DNA from: Dokdonella_A sp039926025
Lineage (GTDB): Bacteria > Pseudomonadota > Gammaproteobacteria > Xanthomonadales > Rhodanobacteraceae
NCBI GenBank assembly: GCA_039926025.1
Contig: JBDSXV010000232.1
Location: 62,001 to 126,000, forward strand
Reading direction: 5' to 3'
Length of the DNA stretch: 64,000 bases
This document shows positions 50,725-59,258 of the stretch, piece by piece. Positions within the stretch are counted from its first letter, which is position 1. The number at the start of each line of letters is the position of its first letter. A program made the position numbers and the translations under genes. The notes under the pieces were generated by a model that saw nothing but the letters and a program-made list of their open reading frames with translations, ran no database searches and was not told the origin of the DNA.

Positions 50725-53619
50725 TCAGTCCCTGCCCATGGCATCGGCGCTCACCAGCCGCGCCGAGTCGGTACAACCGGCCGGGATGCCTGGTGCGGTC
50801 ACGGACAGGTCGTCTCCGATGCGCTGGGCAACTCGCTGGTTGAGCGCGAGAAGTTGTTCCAGCAGGTCGGACCTGGGGCTGAAACCGTAGGCGGCGAGCA
50901 CGGCCGCATCGAGGCGGGCGTGGGCGTCCTTGAGTGGGTTCTTGCCGGGCAGGTCGAGCGTGCGATAGAGCGCTCGCAAGCCTCCGCTGATCGACTTCAG
51001 CGATTGCGTGCGTAATGCGCGCAATGCGCGGCCGGCCTCTGCGATCGCGTCGATGTGCGCCGGGGTAGGTGATTGTGGCCACGGGAAGGTGTCGAAGACG
51101 GATTCGGCGCTGTATCTAAAGCGCTCTTCCAGCTTTCCACATTTGGTTACGAACCAAGTCCAGTGCGCGGCGGATTGCAGGATGCCGAAGCTGTAGTCGT
51201 CGTCGAAGCCGAATACCTGGATGAGGTTGCTCGGACGCACCGACGACGACATGAAGATGAAGATCGGCCGCTTGGTCACGTAGGCGCAGCACAAGTAACG
51301 CGGCAGCGGCTTGATGACCGACAGCATTTCCGGTCGGCCGAACGACAGCTGCCACCAGCGCGCCAGAAATGCCTTGTGATGGGGGCGCATTTTCCCATCA
51401 GCATCCTTGCCCTGTTCGGCCTTGCTCTGGCGATCGGGCAGCACCTCACGCTTTACCCAATCGAAGGCGGCGGGAAAAGCTGCCGCCTGCAGGGCATCGC
51501 GCTGCTCAAAGTCGAGCACATACCGATCCAGCGCCATGCCCGTCAGTGCGTCGACGCCGTTGAGATAGGGGTGGATGAGTTCCGCTGAACGCGGATCTTT
51601 GCTGACAATCTGATCGCGCTGCTTGGTACTCAGCAAAAACCCCTGATGTCCCAGCATCTGTCCGTTGAAGCACCGCTGCGGTTTGGTATTGCACAACAGC
51701 GGGCCGGCGACGCTGACATCCACTTCATCCGACAGTGACGCATTGATCTGCACCACCTCGCGCATGTCGAGCTCGAATTCCTTATCGGCCCGCGCACTTC
51801 CACGCCGCTTCTTGGCTTTCACCAACGGCGCGGCCTTGAACCACAGCCGCCGCGTCTTCGGCAACAGCGCCGCGTCTTGCGTATGCACCCAATTGGCGAT
51901 GGACACGTGCACGTTCGCATCGCCCGACCACGGCTGGTTGTCGACCGCTTCGATCACCGTGCCGGTGGCGCAGATGACGTCCAGCCCGCCCTCGCGACTG
52001 GCGTTGTTGCGGATGTTCTGGGTACCAACCAAGCCGGCGCGGCCGGCCAGCGGATCGGCCGCGGTGCACGCGGGAAGCTGAAATGCGGCGCGATGGAACC
52101 AGTAAACGCAGAAGTCGGCCATGCCCGGCACCTGCGGGTAGGCTTTGCGCACTCGCTTGACGTAATCCACGCCGAGTTCGGGCTTGAGCCGCTTGGCGCC
52201 CAGGAACGGCGGATTGCCAATGATCACGTCCACTGGCGGCCACGGTGTGCGGCTACCATCGGCCTGCAGCAACGCGTCGCCGGCGATGAAGTTGGCGTCG
52301 AGGTTATCCAGCGGCAGCGCGTTCTCGCTGATGTGCAGCTCGTCGATCGCAAGCTTGTGCGCCAGCATCATCGTGACCTTGGCCAGCTCTACCGCGAACG
52401 GATTGATGTCCAGCCCATGGAAGTTCTTGCTACTGACGAAACCGAACGGGCGCTGGCTGTGGTCGACGCTCTTGAACTCACCCATGCGCTCGTAGATCAG
52501 CGCTTCCAGCCGCTTGAGTTCGCGGTAGGCGATGTAGAGGAAGTTGCCCGAGCCACAGGCCGGGTCGAGCACTCGGAAGCGCTCAATGCGCGCAAGCAGG
52601 GTTTCGAGCGCGGTCAGGGTTTTCGCCTTGTGGATCTGCTCGCGCCACGGCTCGACAATGGTCGGGCCGACGATCTTCATGATGTCGACCGGACTGGTGT
52701 AGTGCGCGCCAGAGGCATGACGCTCCGCGTCGCCGAGGCTGTGCTCGAAGATCACGCCGAAGATTTCCGGACGCACCTTCGCCCAGTTGAACGCTGCGGC
52801 TTGCCGCAACAAGCTGACCTCGGCGGCTAGGAGCTCGACCTTGGCCGGCGTATGAAACAGGCCGCCGTTGAAATACGAAACGCCCTTGAAGCGTCCGCCG
52901 GCGGTGATGCCGGGAGCGTTCATCTCGACGAACAACTGGCCGATCAGGTCGTGTGCCAGCGCGGGGCTGGTGCAGTCGTCGAGCAGGCGGGCGAAGAAAT
53001 ACTTCTCCAGCAGGCCGATATCCTCGGCGAAAAGCGCCATCAGCGTCTGAAGAGTGAAGCGCTGGGCGAGGTCGCGCTCGATGCCGCGAGCGGTGAGCGA
53101 ACGGAACAAGCCGACGAGCAGGTCGGCGGCGTCGCGCGTCAGCTGCTCCTGATCGTTGCCGAATACCGGTTTGACGTCCTCGGGGAACAGGAACGCCAGC
53201 GGGCCGTAATGCTCGGGCAGCGCCGCCAGCGCGACCGTGTCGACCGGGCTGTCCATCTGGGTCTCGAAGTCGTAGACCCAGAACTGATCGAAGTTGCACA
53301 GCACCACGTAACGCGGGCGGCCGGGGACGAGGCGCGTCCAGTAGTCGAACGCCTGCCGGTAGTGTTTCGACAGGTCGGTCCCGCGTTTCTTCATCTCGAT
53401 AAGTACGACTGGCTTCCAGACGAGGTCGGCGAAGCCGGTGCCCTTACTCTCTTTTTTTATGCGGTCCTCGAAGATCGCGCCGGCTTCCTTGGCGCCGACG
53501 TGACCGAAGGCACGGAACAACTGGTCCAGAAAGATCTGCGCTTCGCCTTTCTCGTCACCTCCTATGTGAGCAGCGCACCAGTCGACGAACCGGTGGAGGC
53601 GATCGACTCGATCCGTCAT
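50725..53619 (-). CDS. Single-chain type IIL/MmeI-like restriction-modification enzyme
   Basis: 964 residues. N-terminal PD-(D/E)xK-like nuclease region with GFADLVWKPVVLIEMKKRG (about residues 60-78), a helical spacer, then an N6-adenine methyltransferase core with motif I LDPACGSGNFLYIA (about 340-355), the DINPFAVELAKV segment, and NPPF motif IV near 470, followed by target-recognition and C-terminal helical parts. MmeI-type enzymes cut and methylate with one polypeptide, modifying one strand. No separate helicase or specificity subunit is beside it. It would mark the plasmid and its host and cut unmodified invaders. Confidence 0.85.
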   Translation of the reverse strand: MTDRVDRLHRFVDWCAAHIGGDEKGEAQIFLDQLFRAFGHVGAKEAGAIFEDRIKKESKGTGFADLVWKPVVLIEMKKRGTDLSKHYRQAFDYWTRLVPGRPRYVVLCNFDQFWVYDFETQMDSPVDTVALAALPEHYGPLAFLFPEDVKPVFGNDQEQLTRDAADLLVGLFRSLTARGIERDLAQRFTLQTLMALFAEDIGLLEKYFFARLLDDCTSPALAHDLIGQLFVEMNAPGITAGGRFKGVSYFNGGLFHTPAKVELLAAEVSLLRQAAAFNWAKVRPEIFGVIFEHSLGDAERHASGAHYTSPVDIMKIVGPTIVEPWREQIHKAKTLTALETLLARIERFRVLDPACGSGNFLYIAYRELKRLEALIYERMGEFKSVDHSQRPFGFVSSKNFHGLDINPFAVELAKVTMMLAHKLAIDELHISENALPLDNLDANFIAGDALLQADGSRTPWPPVDVIIGNPPFLGAKRLKPELGVDYVKRVRKAYPQVPGMADFCVYWFHRAAFQLPACTAADPLAGRAGLVGTQNIRNNASREGGLDVICATGTVIEAVDNQPWSGDANVHVSIANWVHTQDAALLPKTRRLWFKAAPLVKAKKRRGSARADKEFELDMREVVQINASLSDEVDVSVAGPLLCNTKPQRCFNGQMLGHQGFLLSTKQRDQIVSKDPRSAELIHPYLNGVDALTGMALDRYVLDFEQRDALQAAAFPAAFDWVKREVLPDRQSKAEQGKDADGKMRPHHKAFLARWWQLSFGRPEMLSVIKPLPRYLCCAYVTKRPIFIFMSSSVRPSNLIQVFGFDDDYSFGILQSAAHWTWFVTKCGKLEERFRYSAESVFDTFPWPQSPTPAHIDAIAEAGRALRALRTQSLKSISGGLRALYRTLDLPGKNPLKDAHARLDAAVLAAYGFSPRSDLLEQLLALNQRVAQRIGDDLSVTAPGIPAGCTDSARLVSADAMGRD

Positions 53620-53845
53620 GGGCGCTGCTCTATGGAATGAAGAACCTAAGCCATGTTAGCCGCGTGGCTGTGGCAATGTCTCGGTGGCCCTCCGAGTCTC
53701 GGGGGTTCGCTGACAACACATTGGAGCGCAGGATCAGGACTTGGCAGGCGCCTTTCCTGTCCGCTTCTGGTCGCGTACGGCCGCGATTCTGCATCCTTGA
53801 GATTGACCCACCGTACATTAGCGCTCCGCAATTGGAGGCGAACGC

Positions 53846-54118
53846 ATGGCACGCGCTTGGATGGACCCGCGTCTCTGTCCCTACCCCCCATTGCGCGCAC
53901 TGCCGGCCGGCATTTGCGACTGCTGCAGCCGTCCGTGCGCCGGCTTGCATCAGGCCGGCTCAGTCGAGCACCAGGGCGGGAGGTGCCTTTGGTGCAACGT
54001 AGGCCACTACCGGAACCGAGGCTGCTGGCGCTTCACCTGGTGCCACGCATGCGACGGCTCGCCGGGTTGCGGCTACTGCTTCGGGACCGGCGTTATCGCC
54101 ACTCCTCGGGATTGGTAG
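53846..54118 (+). CDS. Cys-rich zinc-binding-like small protein
   Basis: 90 residues from ATG 53846 (GGAGG six bases upstream). At least 12 Cys, arranged as CDCCSRPC, GRCLWCNVGHY, and WCHACDGSPGCGYCFGTG; the last is like the DnaJ-type CxxCxGxG zinc modules. A longer overlapping frame on this strand (53653-54381) is Leu/Arg-rich and should be spurious. Function unknown; probably a zinc-binding regulator or RNA/protein-contact module. It stands between the divergent restriction enzyme and the kinase region. Confidence 0.6.
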   Translation: MARAWMDPRLCPYPPLRALPAGICDCCSRPCAGLHQAGSVEHQGGRCLWCNVGHYRNRGCWRFTWCHACDGSPGCGYCFGTGVIATPRDW

Positions 54119-54305
54119 CGAAGCCGAATCGGAAATCTCCTACACGCCAGCGCGGCACCCGTCCGCATCGCCATCGACCCGCTGACGGCAATCTACTCGC
54201 AGACCCGCCGAGTCGGCGACTACGCGTCCAGGGTGGACCCTGGGAAGCCGGCAGAGGATTGCCAAGCGATGACGCGGGTCACTTCCTTCCTATCGAGTTA
54301 CAGCC

Positions 54306-54554
54306 ATGGGCTTCCACACGAACGCGCACAAGGTCATTTCGGCAATCAGTATTCTTGAGCATGCGAAAGACGTCTGCGTGAACCTCAAACCCATGGGCTG
54401 CCCGATGACCGAGTTGGAGCTTCAACAGCGCGCTGACGTGGTCGCTCACGTGATCCGGGCGCGCAGTAAGCTACAGTTGATCAAGGATCGCGCAGAGCAG
54501 CTACGGGGCGACCTGGACCGGTTCAAGGCGCGCCGCCAAGCCATGAAAGAGTAG
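54306..54554 (+). CDS. Small hypothetical helical protein
   Basis: 82 residues from ATG 54306. A helical protein with a charged coiled-coil C-terminal half (VVAHVIRARSKLQLIKDRAE) and two Cys in the first half. Its stop is 12 bases before the next gene, with a good ribosome site there. No family recognised. Confidence 0.5.
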   Translation: MGFHTNAHKVISAISILEHAKDVCVNLKPMGCPMTELELQQRADVVAHVIRARSKLQLIKDRAEQLRGDLDRFKARRQAMKE

Positions 54555-54566
54555 AGGGAGAATGCA

Positions 54567-54752
54567 ATGAGCAAAGGTGAATTTGTGACCGGCATGTTCG
54601 TTCAGCCGCTTGGGAGCAATCAGGTCATGTCGCTCGGTGGCACGGCGGATGCGTGGGTTTGCACATGGACCGAGAACGGACAAGAGATGTCGAAGAGCTT
54701 TGAACCGGAAGAGCTCGTTCGCGCTGGCACGCAGCGCAATCAAATGTGCTGA
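54567..54752 (+). CDS. Small DUF2158/YodC-like protein
   Basis: 61 residues from ATG 54567 (AGGGAGA upstream). The pattern FVTGMFVQPLGSNQVMSL ... WVCTWTENGQ ... FEPEELVRAG follows the beta-barrel of DUF2158 proteins (YodC), small proteins of unclear function frequent on plasmids and phages. The match is by pattern only. Confidence 0.6.
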   Translation: MSKGEFVTGMFVQPLGSNQVMSLGGTADAWVCTWTENGQEMSKSFEPEELVRAGTQRNQMC

Positions 54753-55039
54753 AAGTGGATTTTGGGGCGCGGCGGCACTCGACCCGAAGCTGACGCCCGC
54801 AGCCGGATGAGGGTGGGAATCGCGCATGTGGCTTGACCGATCAAGACGAGCCTTTAGATTGGACAACCACGATATTTCGTCTGCTGTTTGCGTGTCTGGA
54901 TGCGGATCATCCTCATACAAAAGCTTATATTGAGCCACGTTCGAGCTGCGAAACGGACGAGGTCGGCAGATTGTCTCCCTCGCTTTTTTATGGCCGCCGC
55001 CACGGGCTAGCGGCCAATATTCAGTCAAGGAGGAACAAC

Positions 55040-56152
55040 ATGTCTACGAGCAATTCTCCGGCCAACCAAATCGAAGGCGTGGTGCTCAAGTCGGGCTGGA
55101 CCGTTGGCCTCAAGCTCGTTCGCAGCCCGAACGCAACTGGTGGAAATTTCGGAGTCGGATACCACGTACGTCGCGGAGCCGAACAAGCGTTTCTAAAGGC
55201 CATCGACTTTATCGGGGCGCTTAGGGATAGCGATCCCATCAGCAAACTTGCAGAGCTGGTGTCGCACGCGCAGTGGGAACGAGACATGCTGGGCTATTGC
55301 GGCGAGAGGAAAATGTCCAGGGTAGTCCGGCTGCTCGATCACGAGTACGTCTACCCACCGGGTTTAGAGAATCAGCCAGCGATGCAGGTCTCGTGTCTCG
55401 TGACCGAGATCGGTGAGTGCGATCTTCGGAAGAAGCTGGACTTGGTCAGCAACCCGACCCATAGCTGGAAGCTCCACGTTCTTCGTGATGTCGCCTTGGC
55501 GCTTGATCAGTTACACGGGGGCGGCATTGCCCATCAGGATGTGAAACCTTCGAACGTGATCTCGCTGCCCCTGCAGAACAGCGACACGACATCGGCAGGC
55601 GCGCAGCCAGCGCGTACCGCGTCCCCACCGGCGATGAAGCTGACGGACGTTGGACGCGTGGTCAGCCGAAATAAGACTGGGCCATTCGATCATGTCAAGT
55701 GGCCGGGGGACTGGCGATACGCACCACCAGAAAAATTCTACGGGTTTTCTGCGCCTGAGTGGCACGACGAGCGGGTCGCAGCTGACGCATATATGCTGGG
55801 CAGTCTCTTGGTGTACTTGTTTACAGGCCTGCCCATGACCACATTGCTGCGGGATGCGCTGCCCGAACAGTTTAGGCCGGAGAATTGGCAGGCCGGATTC
55901 GACACAGCGCTATTGCCGGTGCTGGTGAATGCCCAGAGTGAGGTGCTCGCCCTGCATCTGGCGCCCCAGCTTCCAGACGGGATGCGGGATGCGCTGATGA
56001 CGATGACAATCGAGTTGACCCATCCTGATCCTCGAAAGCGTGGCGATCCCGGTGCGCGCGCGCAAGGACTCGTGGGCATCGATCGATATAGTCAGAGATT
56101 CTTGATGATGGCGAAGCGCATGGACATTGTTGAGAGGAAAGCCGCGGGATGA
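55040..56152 (+). CDS. Hanks-type Ser/Thr protein kinase with DVG motif
   Basis: 370 residues from ATG 55040 (AAGGAGG upstream); a longer upstream frame without ribosome site is rejected. Gly-rich loop GGNFGVG (34-40), ATP Lys53 in FLKAIDF, catalytic IAHQDVKPSNV (163-173, HQD in place of HRD), LTDVGRV (201-207, DVG in place of DFG), and YAPPEKFYG. Soluble, no membrane tail. The stop overlaps the TPR gene by four bases (ATGA), so the two proteins are made together. Bacterial kinase-plus-TPR operons occur in accessory regions; substrate and trigger are unknown. Confidence 0.8.
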   Translation: MSTSNSPANQIEGVVLKSGWTVGLKLVRSPNATGGNFGVGYHVRRGAEQAFLKAIDFIGALRDSDPISKLAELVSHAQWERDMLGYCGERKMSRVVRLLDHEYVYPPGLENQPAMQVSCLVTEIGECDLRKKLDLVSNPTHSWKLHVLRDVALALDQLHGGGIAHQDVKPSNVISLPLQNSDTTSAGAQPARTASPPAMKLTDVGRVVSRNKTGPFDHVKWPGDWRYAPPEKFYGFSAPEWHDERVAADAYMLGSLLVYLFTGLPMTTLLRDALPEQFRPENWQAGFDTALLPVLVNAQSEVLALHLAPQLPDGMRDALMTMTIELTHPDPRKRGDPGARAQGLVGIDRYSQRFLMMAKRMDIVERKAAG

Positions 56153-57798
56153 GGGCTGACCTGCCGCCGAGGCGACTGATCCCACGTTGGCGCAAGTCGT
56201 CGTCAACGTTGGCGCTTCCTGAGGCGGCGTCCATCAGCAAAACTAACTCGATTCGACAGCTGCCTAGTCAACGCGACAGGCTGATGCACTCTGTTGGAGC
56301 GTGGAAAGACTCGCCTACTGCGGGACATTTCGGCGACGTGCTTGCGTGCGCTGTCGATCCGGATTGTCTTCCGGATGTTACGGCGTTCGCTATCAAGGCG
56401 ATTGACGATGAGGCTTCGATGACAAAGCCGCAGCGTGCGATGGTTAACAATCTCCTCGGGTTGGCGCCGCCTTCCATCCAAAGTCTCGACGTCGTGCGTC
56501 TCTGCAATGAAAATGTTCAGCGCGACGTGAAGCGCCTGCGTAGCATATTGCGAGTCAACCCGGCAAACCCGTTGGCGCTGCTCGACTACGCGCAGCTGCA
56601 AGTTGCGGCGGGGAAAAGTCGGGACGCAGAAAGGTCATTGAGGAGTGCTCTGACGCTTGCTCCCAACAATCGGCTCGCGCTCCGGACCGTCGCGCGATTT
56701 CACGTACACAGCCACGACGCGGCGCAGGCTCATCAATTGCTCAGACGCCATCCTCGTACTGAACATGATCCGTGGCTGATGGCGAGTGAGATTGCGACTG
56801 CCAGTGCTGCTGGCGAGGAGTCGGTGTTCGCATCGCGTGGACGTCGGATATTGAAGGAAGGCAAATTCGCCCCCGCACAGATTTCGGAACTGGCAGGTGC
56901 GATCGCCGGTCTCGAAATGAAGAATGGAAACTTGAAGTCGGCTCGCAATTTGTTCCGGCAAGCCTTGCTCTTCCCGAACGACAATGTCATTGCTCAAGCG
57001 GTCACGGATCGACAGCTGCTGGGCATAGAGGTTCTGCCGGACCGCTCCACGTCGACAACATCGTCAAGTGCGGTGGAGGCGGCGGCCTTGGACGCCTGGC
57101 AGAAACGTGAGGTCAGCTCAGCCGGAAGCAACGCTATGCGGTGGCATTTGGAAGAGCCATTTTCAAGCCGGCCACTCCAGTTTCTCGCGTCAGTGTTTTC
57201 GGTCGGAAGGCTGCATGAGGAGGCAAGGGTTCTGGCCTTGCGCGGTCTTACAGCCGACCCGAATGATGCGTCTCTCACTGCGAGTCTCGCTTACTCTCTG
57301 GCAGCTGAGGGGCGACTGACTGAAGCTGAAGAGGCTGTTAGGCGATTGATCCAAGTCGGCGGGACCGCATACATGCCGTACGCTCAAGCAACGCTGGGCT
57401 TGATAGCTATGCGCCAAGGTCTAACTGACCAAGGTGACTCGCTCTATCTGGGTGCAATTGACGCGTTCGCGCGTGCGAAGAATTTTTCGACCGAGGCAGT
57501 GTGCAGGGCCTACTACGCGAGGGCAGCCAATGACACGGGACACCCTGATCGCGAAAAGATTCTGAAGGCAGCGTCAGACGCAGTTGCGAAACATCCGTCG
57601 CCAGATGGAATTCTTCTGCTCAGCGACCTCGGGGCCAAGGAGATCCTGGGGACAACTAAAGAACCAGGTAGGCGGCTCTACCAATGGGTCTTAGATCCCG
57701 TTGCGAACGCCCTTATCCGCCGGGAGGGGGTTACTGAGCCAGGTGCGCCGGCACTTGTCATAGAACACCGTAACTCCGACAGGCGCAACGACAACTGA
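56149..57798 (+). CDS. TPR-repeat protein paired with the kinase
   Basis: 549 residues from ATG 56149, four-base overlap with the kinase stop. The centre and C-terminal part consist of TPR-like helix pairs (for example NPANPLALLDYAQLQVAAGK, ERSLRSALTLAPNNRLALRT, EEARVLALRGLTADPNDASLT). The first 100 residues are basic and not repeat-like. TPRs scaffold protein-protein contact, so this is likely a binding partner or substrate of the kinase. It belongs to a two-gene module placed between small ORFs and KfrA. Confidence 0.75.
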   Translation: MRADLPPRRLIPRWRKSSSTLALPEAASISKTNSIRQLPSQRDRLMHSVGAWKDSPTAGHFGDVLACAVDPDCLPDVTAFAIKAIDDEASMTKPQRAMVNNLLGLAPPSIQSLDVVRLCNENVQRDVKRLRSILRVNPANPLALLDYAQLQVAAGKSRDAERSLRSALTLAPNNRLALRTVARFHVHSHDAAQAHQLLRRHPRTEHDPWLMASEIATASAAGEESVFASRGRRILKEGKFAPAQISELAGAIAGLEMKNGNLKSARNLFRQALLFPNDNVIAQAVTDRQLLGIEVLPDRSTSTTSSSAVEAAALDAWQKREVSSAGSNAMRWHLEEPFSSRPLQFLASVFSVGRLHEEARVLALRGLTADPNDASLTASLAYSLAAEGRLTEAEEAVRRLIQVGGTAYMPYAQATLGLIAMRQGLTDQGDSLYLGAIDAFARAKNFSTEAVCRAYYARAANDTGHPDREKILKAASDAVAKHPSPDGILLLSDLGAKEILGTTKEPGRRLYQWVLDPVANALIRREGVTEPGAPALVIEHRNSDRRNDN

Positions 57799-58178
57799 CC
57801 ATTTCTGTGTGGGCAAGTCGTCATTCTTCTTTGGCTGCTGCCACACATCTTGTTGCTGGTTCGTGGCAAGTGAGTTACGCCCCTTGGCTACTGCAGCCCT
57901 CATGGACGCGGAATAGACTGGGACGCAAATCATTGCATAGGAGCCGCTCTGCTTGCGCAGAGAGAGGAGCGCCGTTGATGGTTTCAGATTTAGGCCCTAT
58001 CTGTCTTTCACCCACGCAAACTACGAAGCAATGTCCGCTCCTGGCTGATCGTGAGTGACGAGCCCCCAGCGATGATCGCGAGCAGTATGCTGATCACGGA
58101 CTACCGGAACTGCTGATCATTGCGACCGGCGCACGCAGTAGGATCTTGCTCGGTAAGGTGGTCGGAATCGCGGGTTGA
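57799..58178. other. Non-coding stretch between TPR gene and kfrA 3' end
   Basis: 380 bases where I see no gene on either strand. A short stem CTCTGC/GCAGAG with loop TTGC lies at 57947-57962 and could help terminate the kinase-TPR unit. The rest has no repeat or palindrome that stands out. Confidence 0.5.
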
Positions 58179-59021
58179 TCAGCGGTCATGGCGGGGCTTC
58201 TTATCTGAGGTGGACGAACGGGAGGCGGGGGACACCGGTGCTGCGCGCGCGCGACGCGTTCGCGCGAGTTGACGGCGATCGATCCGCTCGAGCGTGTCGG
58301 TCAATGCCTTCACGGTGCCTTGCGCGCAAAAACCAATGGTGCTGGCCAGCGCCTCTTGGCCAGCGACGAGTAGATCCAGGGACGCTTCCCCGGTGACACG
58401 GCCGCCCTGCGACTTGATGTGCGCGGCCAGCGCATCGAGGCGATCGACGAGGGCACTGACCGCACCGGTAATCGCTAGCGCCGGCGAAATGTTCGCGGCG
58501 AACGATGCTTCCAGCGCCGTGAGCCGCAGATCGATGCGGCCAAGCGTTTCATTGAGTTCAAGCGGGAGGCTGGCCGTCGCCAGTTTCGGGGCGAGCGATA
58601 CCAATGTCGCGGTGTCGTCGATCGAGGACGGATTAGGCGTCGGGGTCGGACGTGTGGCCGTCAGCAGCTGCCGCAGCTCGGTGCGCACACCCGCCAAATC
58701 GTATTGCCAGTGGCTGCGCATCGTTTCGCTCGCACGCGCTTGGCTCTCCAGGACCCGCCGCTCCAGGCGTTCAAAACGCGCGGGCACCGGGGCTGGCAGT
58801 CGACGGTGCTTGCCGTCGTCACCCGTAGAGGCGATGTCGGCAGCACGCCGGGCTTTCCATTCCGTCACCAGCGGCGTGATGTCGCGCAGCGAGCCTCCGC
58901 CGAGCAACGCCCTTACATTGCGGCCGGACGCGTCGTCACCCAGGGCCTCGCAGGCGGTCAGAACGCGCTCTGGCGCGGTTTTTCGCTGAAAAACGGTAGT
59001 CCTGGTCTTGGTGTCGTTCAT
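58179..59021 (-). CDS. KfrA-like plasmid DNA-binding protein
   Basis: 280 residues from ATG 59021-59019. The N-terminal DNA-binding part (residues 17-60: VLTACEALGDDASGRNVRALLGGGSLRDITPLVTEWKA) matches the plasmid-replication KfrA domain. The rest is helical and Ala/Leu/Arg-rich, with coiled-coil potential but shorter than IncP KfrA. Such proteins autoregulate and support plasmid stability. The start codon lies against the operator at 59022-59106, so autorepression is very likely. Confidence 0.8.
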   Translation of the reverse strand: MNDTKTRTTVFQRKTAPERVLTACEALGDDASGRNVRALLGGGSLRDITPLVTEWKARRAADIASTGDDGKHRRLPAPVPARFERLERRVLESQARASETMRSHWQYDLAGVRTELRQLLTATRPTPTPNPSSIDDTATLVSLAPKLATASLPLELNETLGRIDLRLTALEASFAANISPALAITGAVSALVDRLDALAAHIKSQGGRVTGEASLDLLVAGQEALASTIGFCAQGTVKALTDTLERIDRRQLARTRRARAAPVSPASRSSTSDKKPRHDR

Positions 59022-59106
59022 GGTATTGTAAAGGTATCAATGCGGCGACGAGTTTATCAAGTTCAACAGGGATTACAACGGAATATATCGATACCGAAAC
59101 GATACC
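59022..59106. promoter_or_regulatory. KfrA-type operator: paired GATACC half-sites on opposite strands
   Basis: GGTATT (59022-59027) and GGTATC (59033-59038) are 11 bases apart; GATACC occurs at 59090-59095 and 59101-59106, also 11 bases apart. The two pairs point toward each other over 63 bases. The 11-base step equals one helical turn, as for cooperative dimers. A promoter should lie in the AT-rich middle. Confidence 0.7.
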
Positions 59107-59258
59107 ATGTAATCTGACGGCGATCGCGCATGTGCATGGCACCAAATCATGCGCGATAATGGCAGCTATGCGGCATATGTGAGACTTGTGAGGCGGCGCA
59201 CGGCGGCGTAGGATGGAGCTCGCGCGCGCACGCGCCTTCCAATGGAGTGAGGCATCCC

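Noticed and set aside
51877..52830. Long plus-strand frame within the restriction enzyme gene
   Set aside because: Antisense shadow; the minus-strand frame has clear methyltransferase motifs.
50725..53619. BREX PglX or DISARM methylase
   Set aside because: No other BREX or DISARM genes nearby, and an N-terminal nuclease motif fits MmeI-like enzymes better.
52852..53640. Second plus-strand frame opposite the restriction enzyme
   Set aside because: Same reason; composition is that of a reversed GC-rich gene.
53653..54381. 242-residue plus-strand frame over the Cys-rich gene
   Set aside because: Leu/Arg/Pro-rich with no motif, while the overlapping 90-residue frame has a strong ribosome site and ordered Cys motifs.
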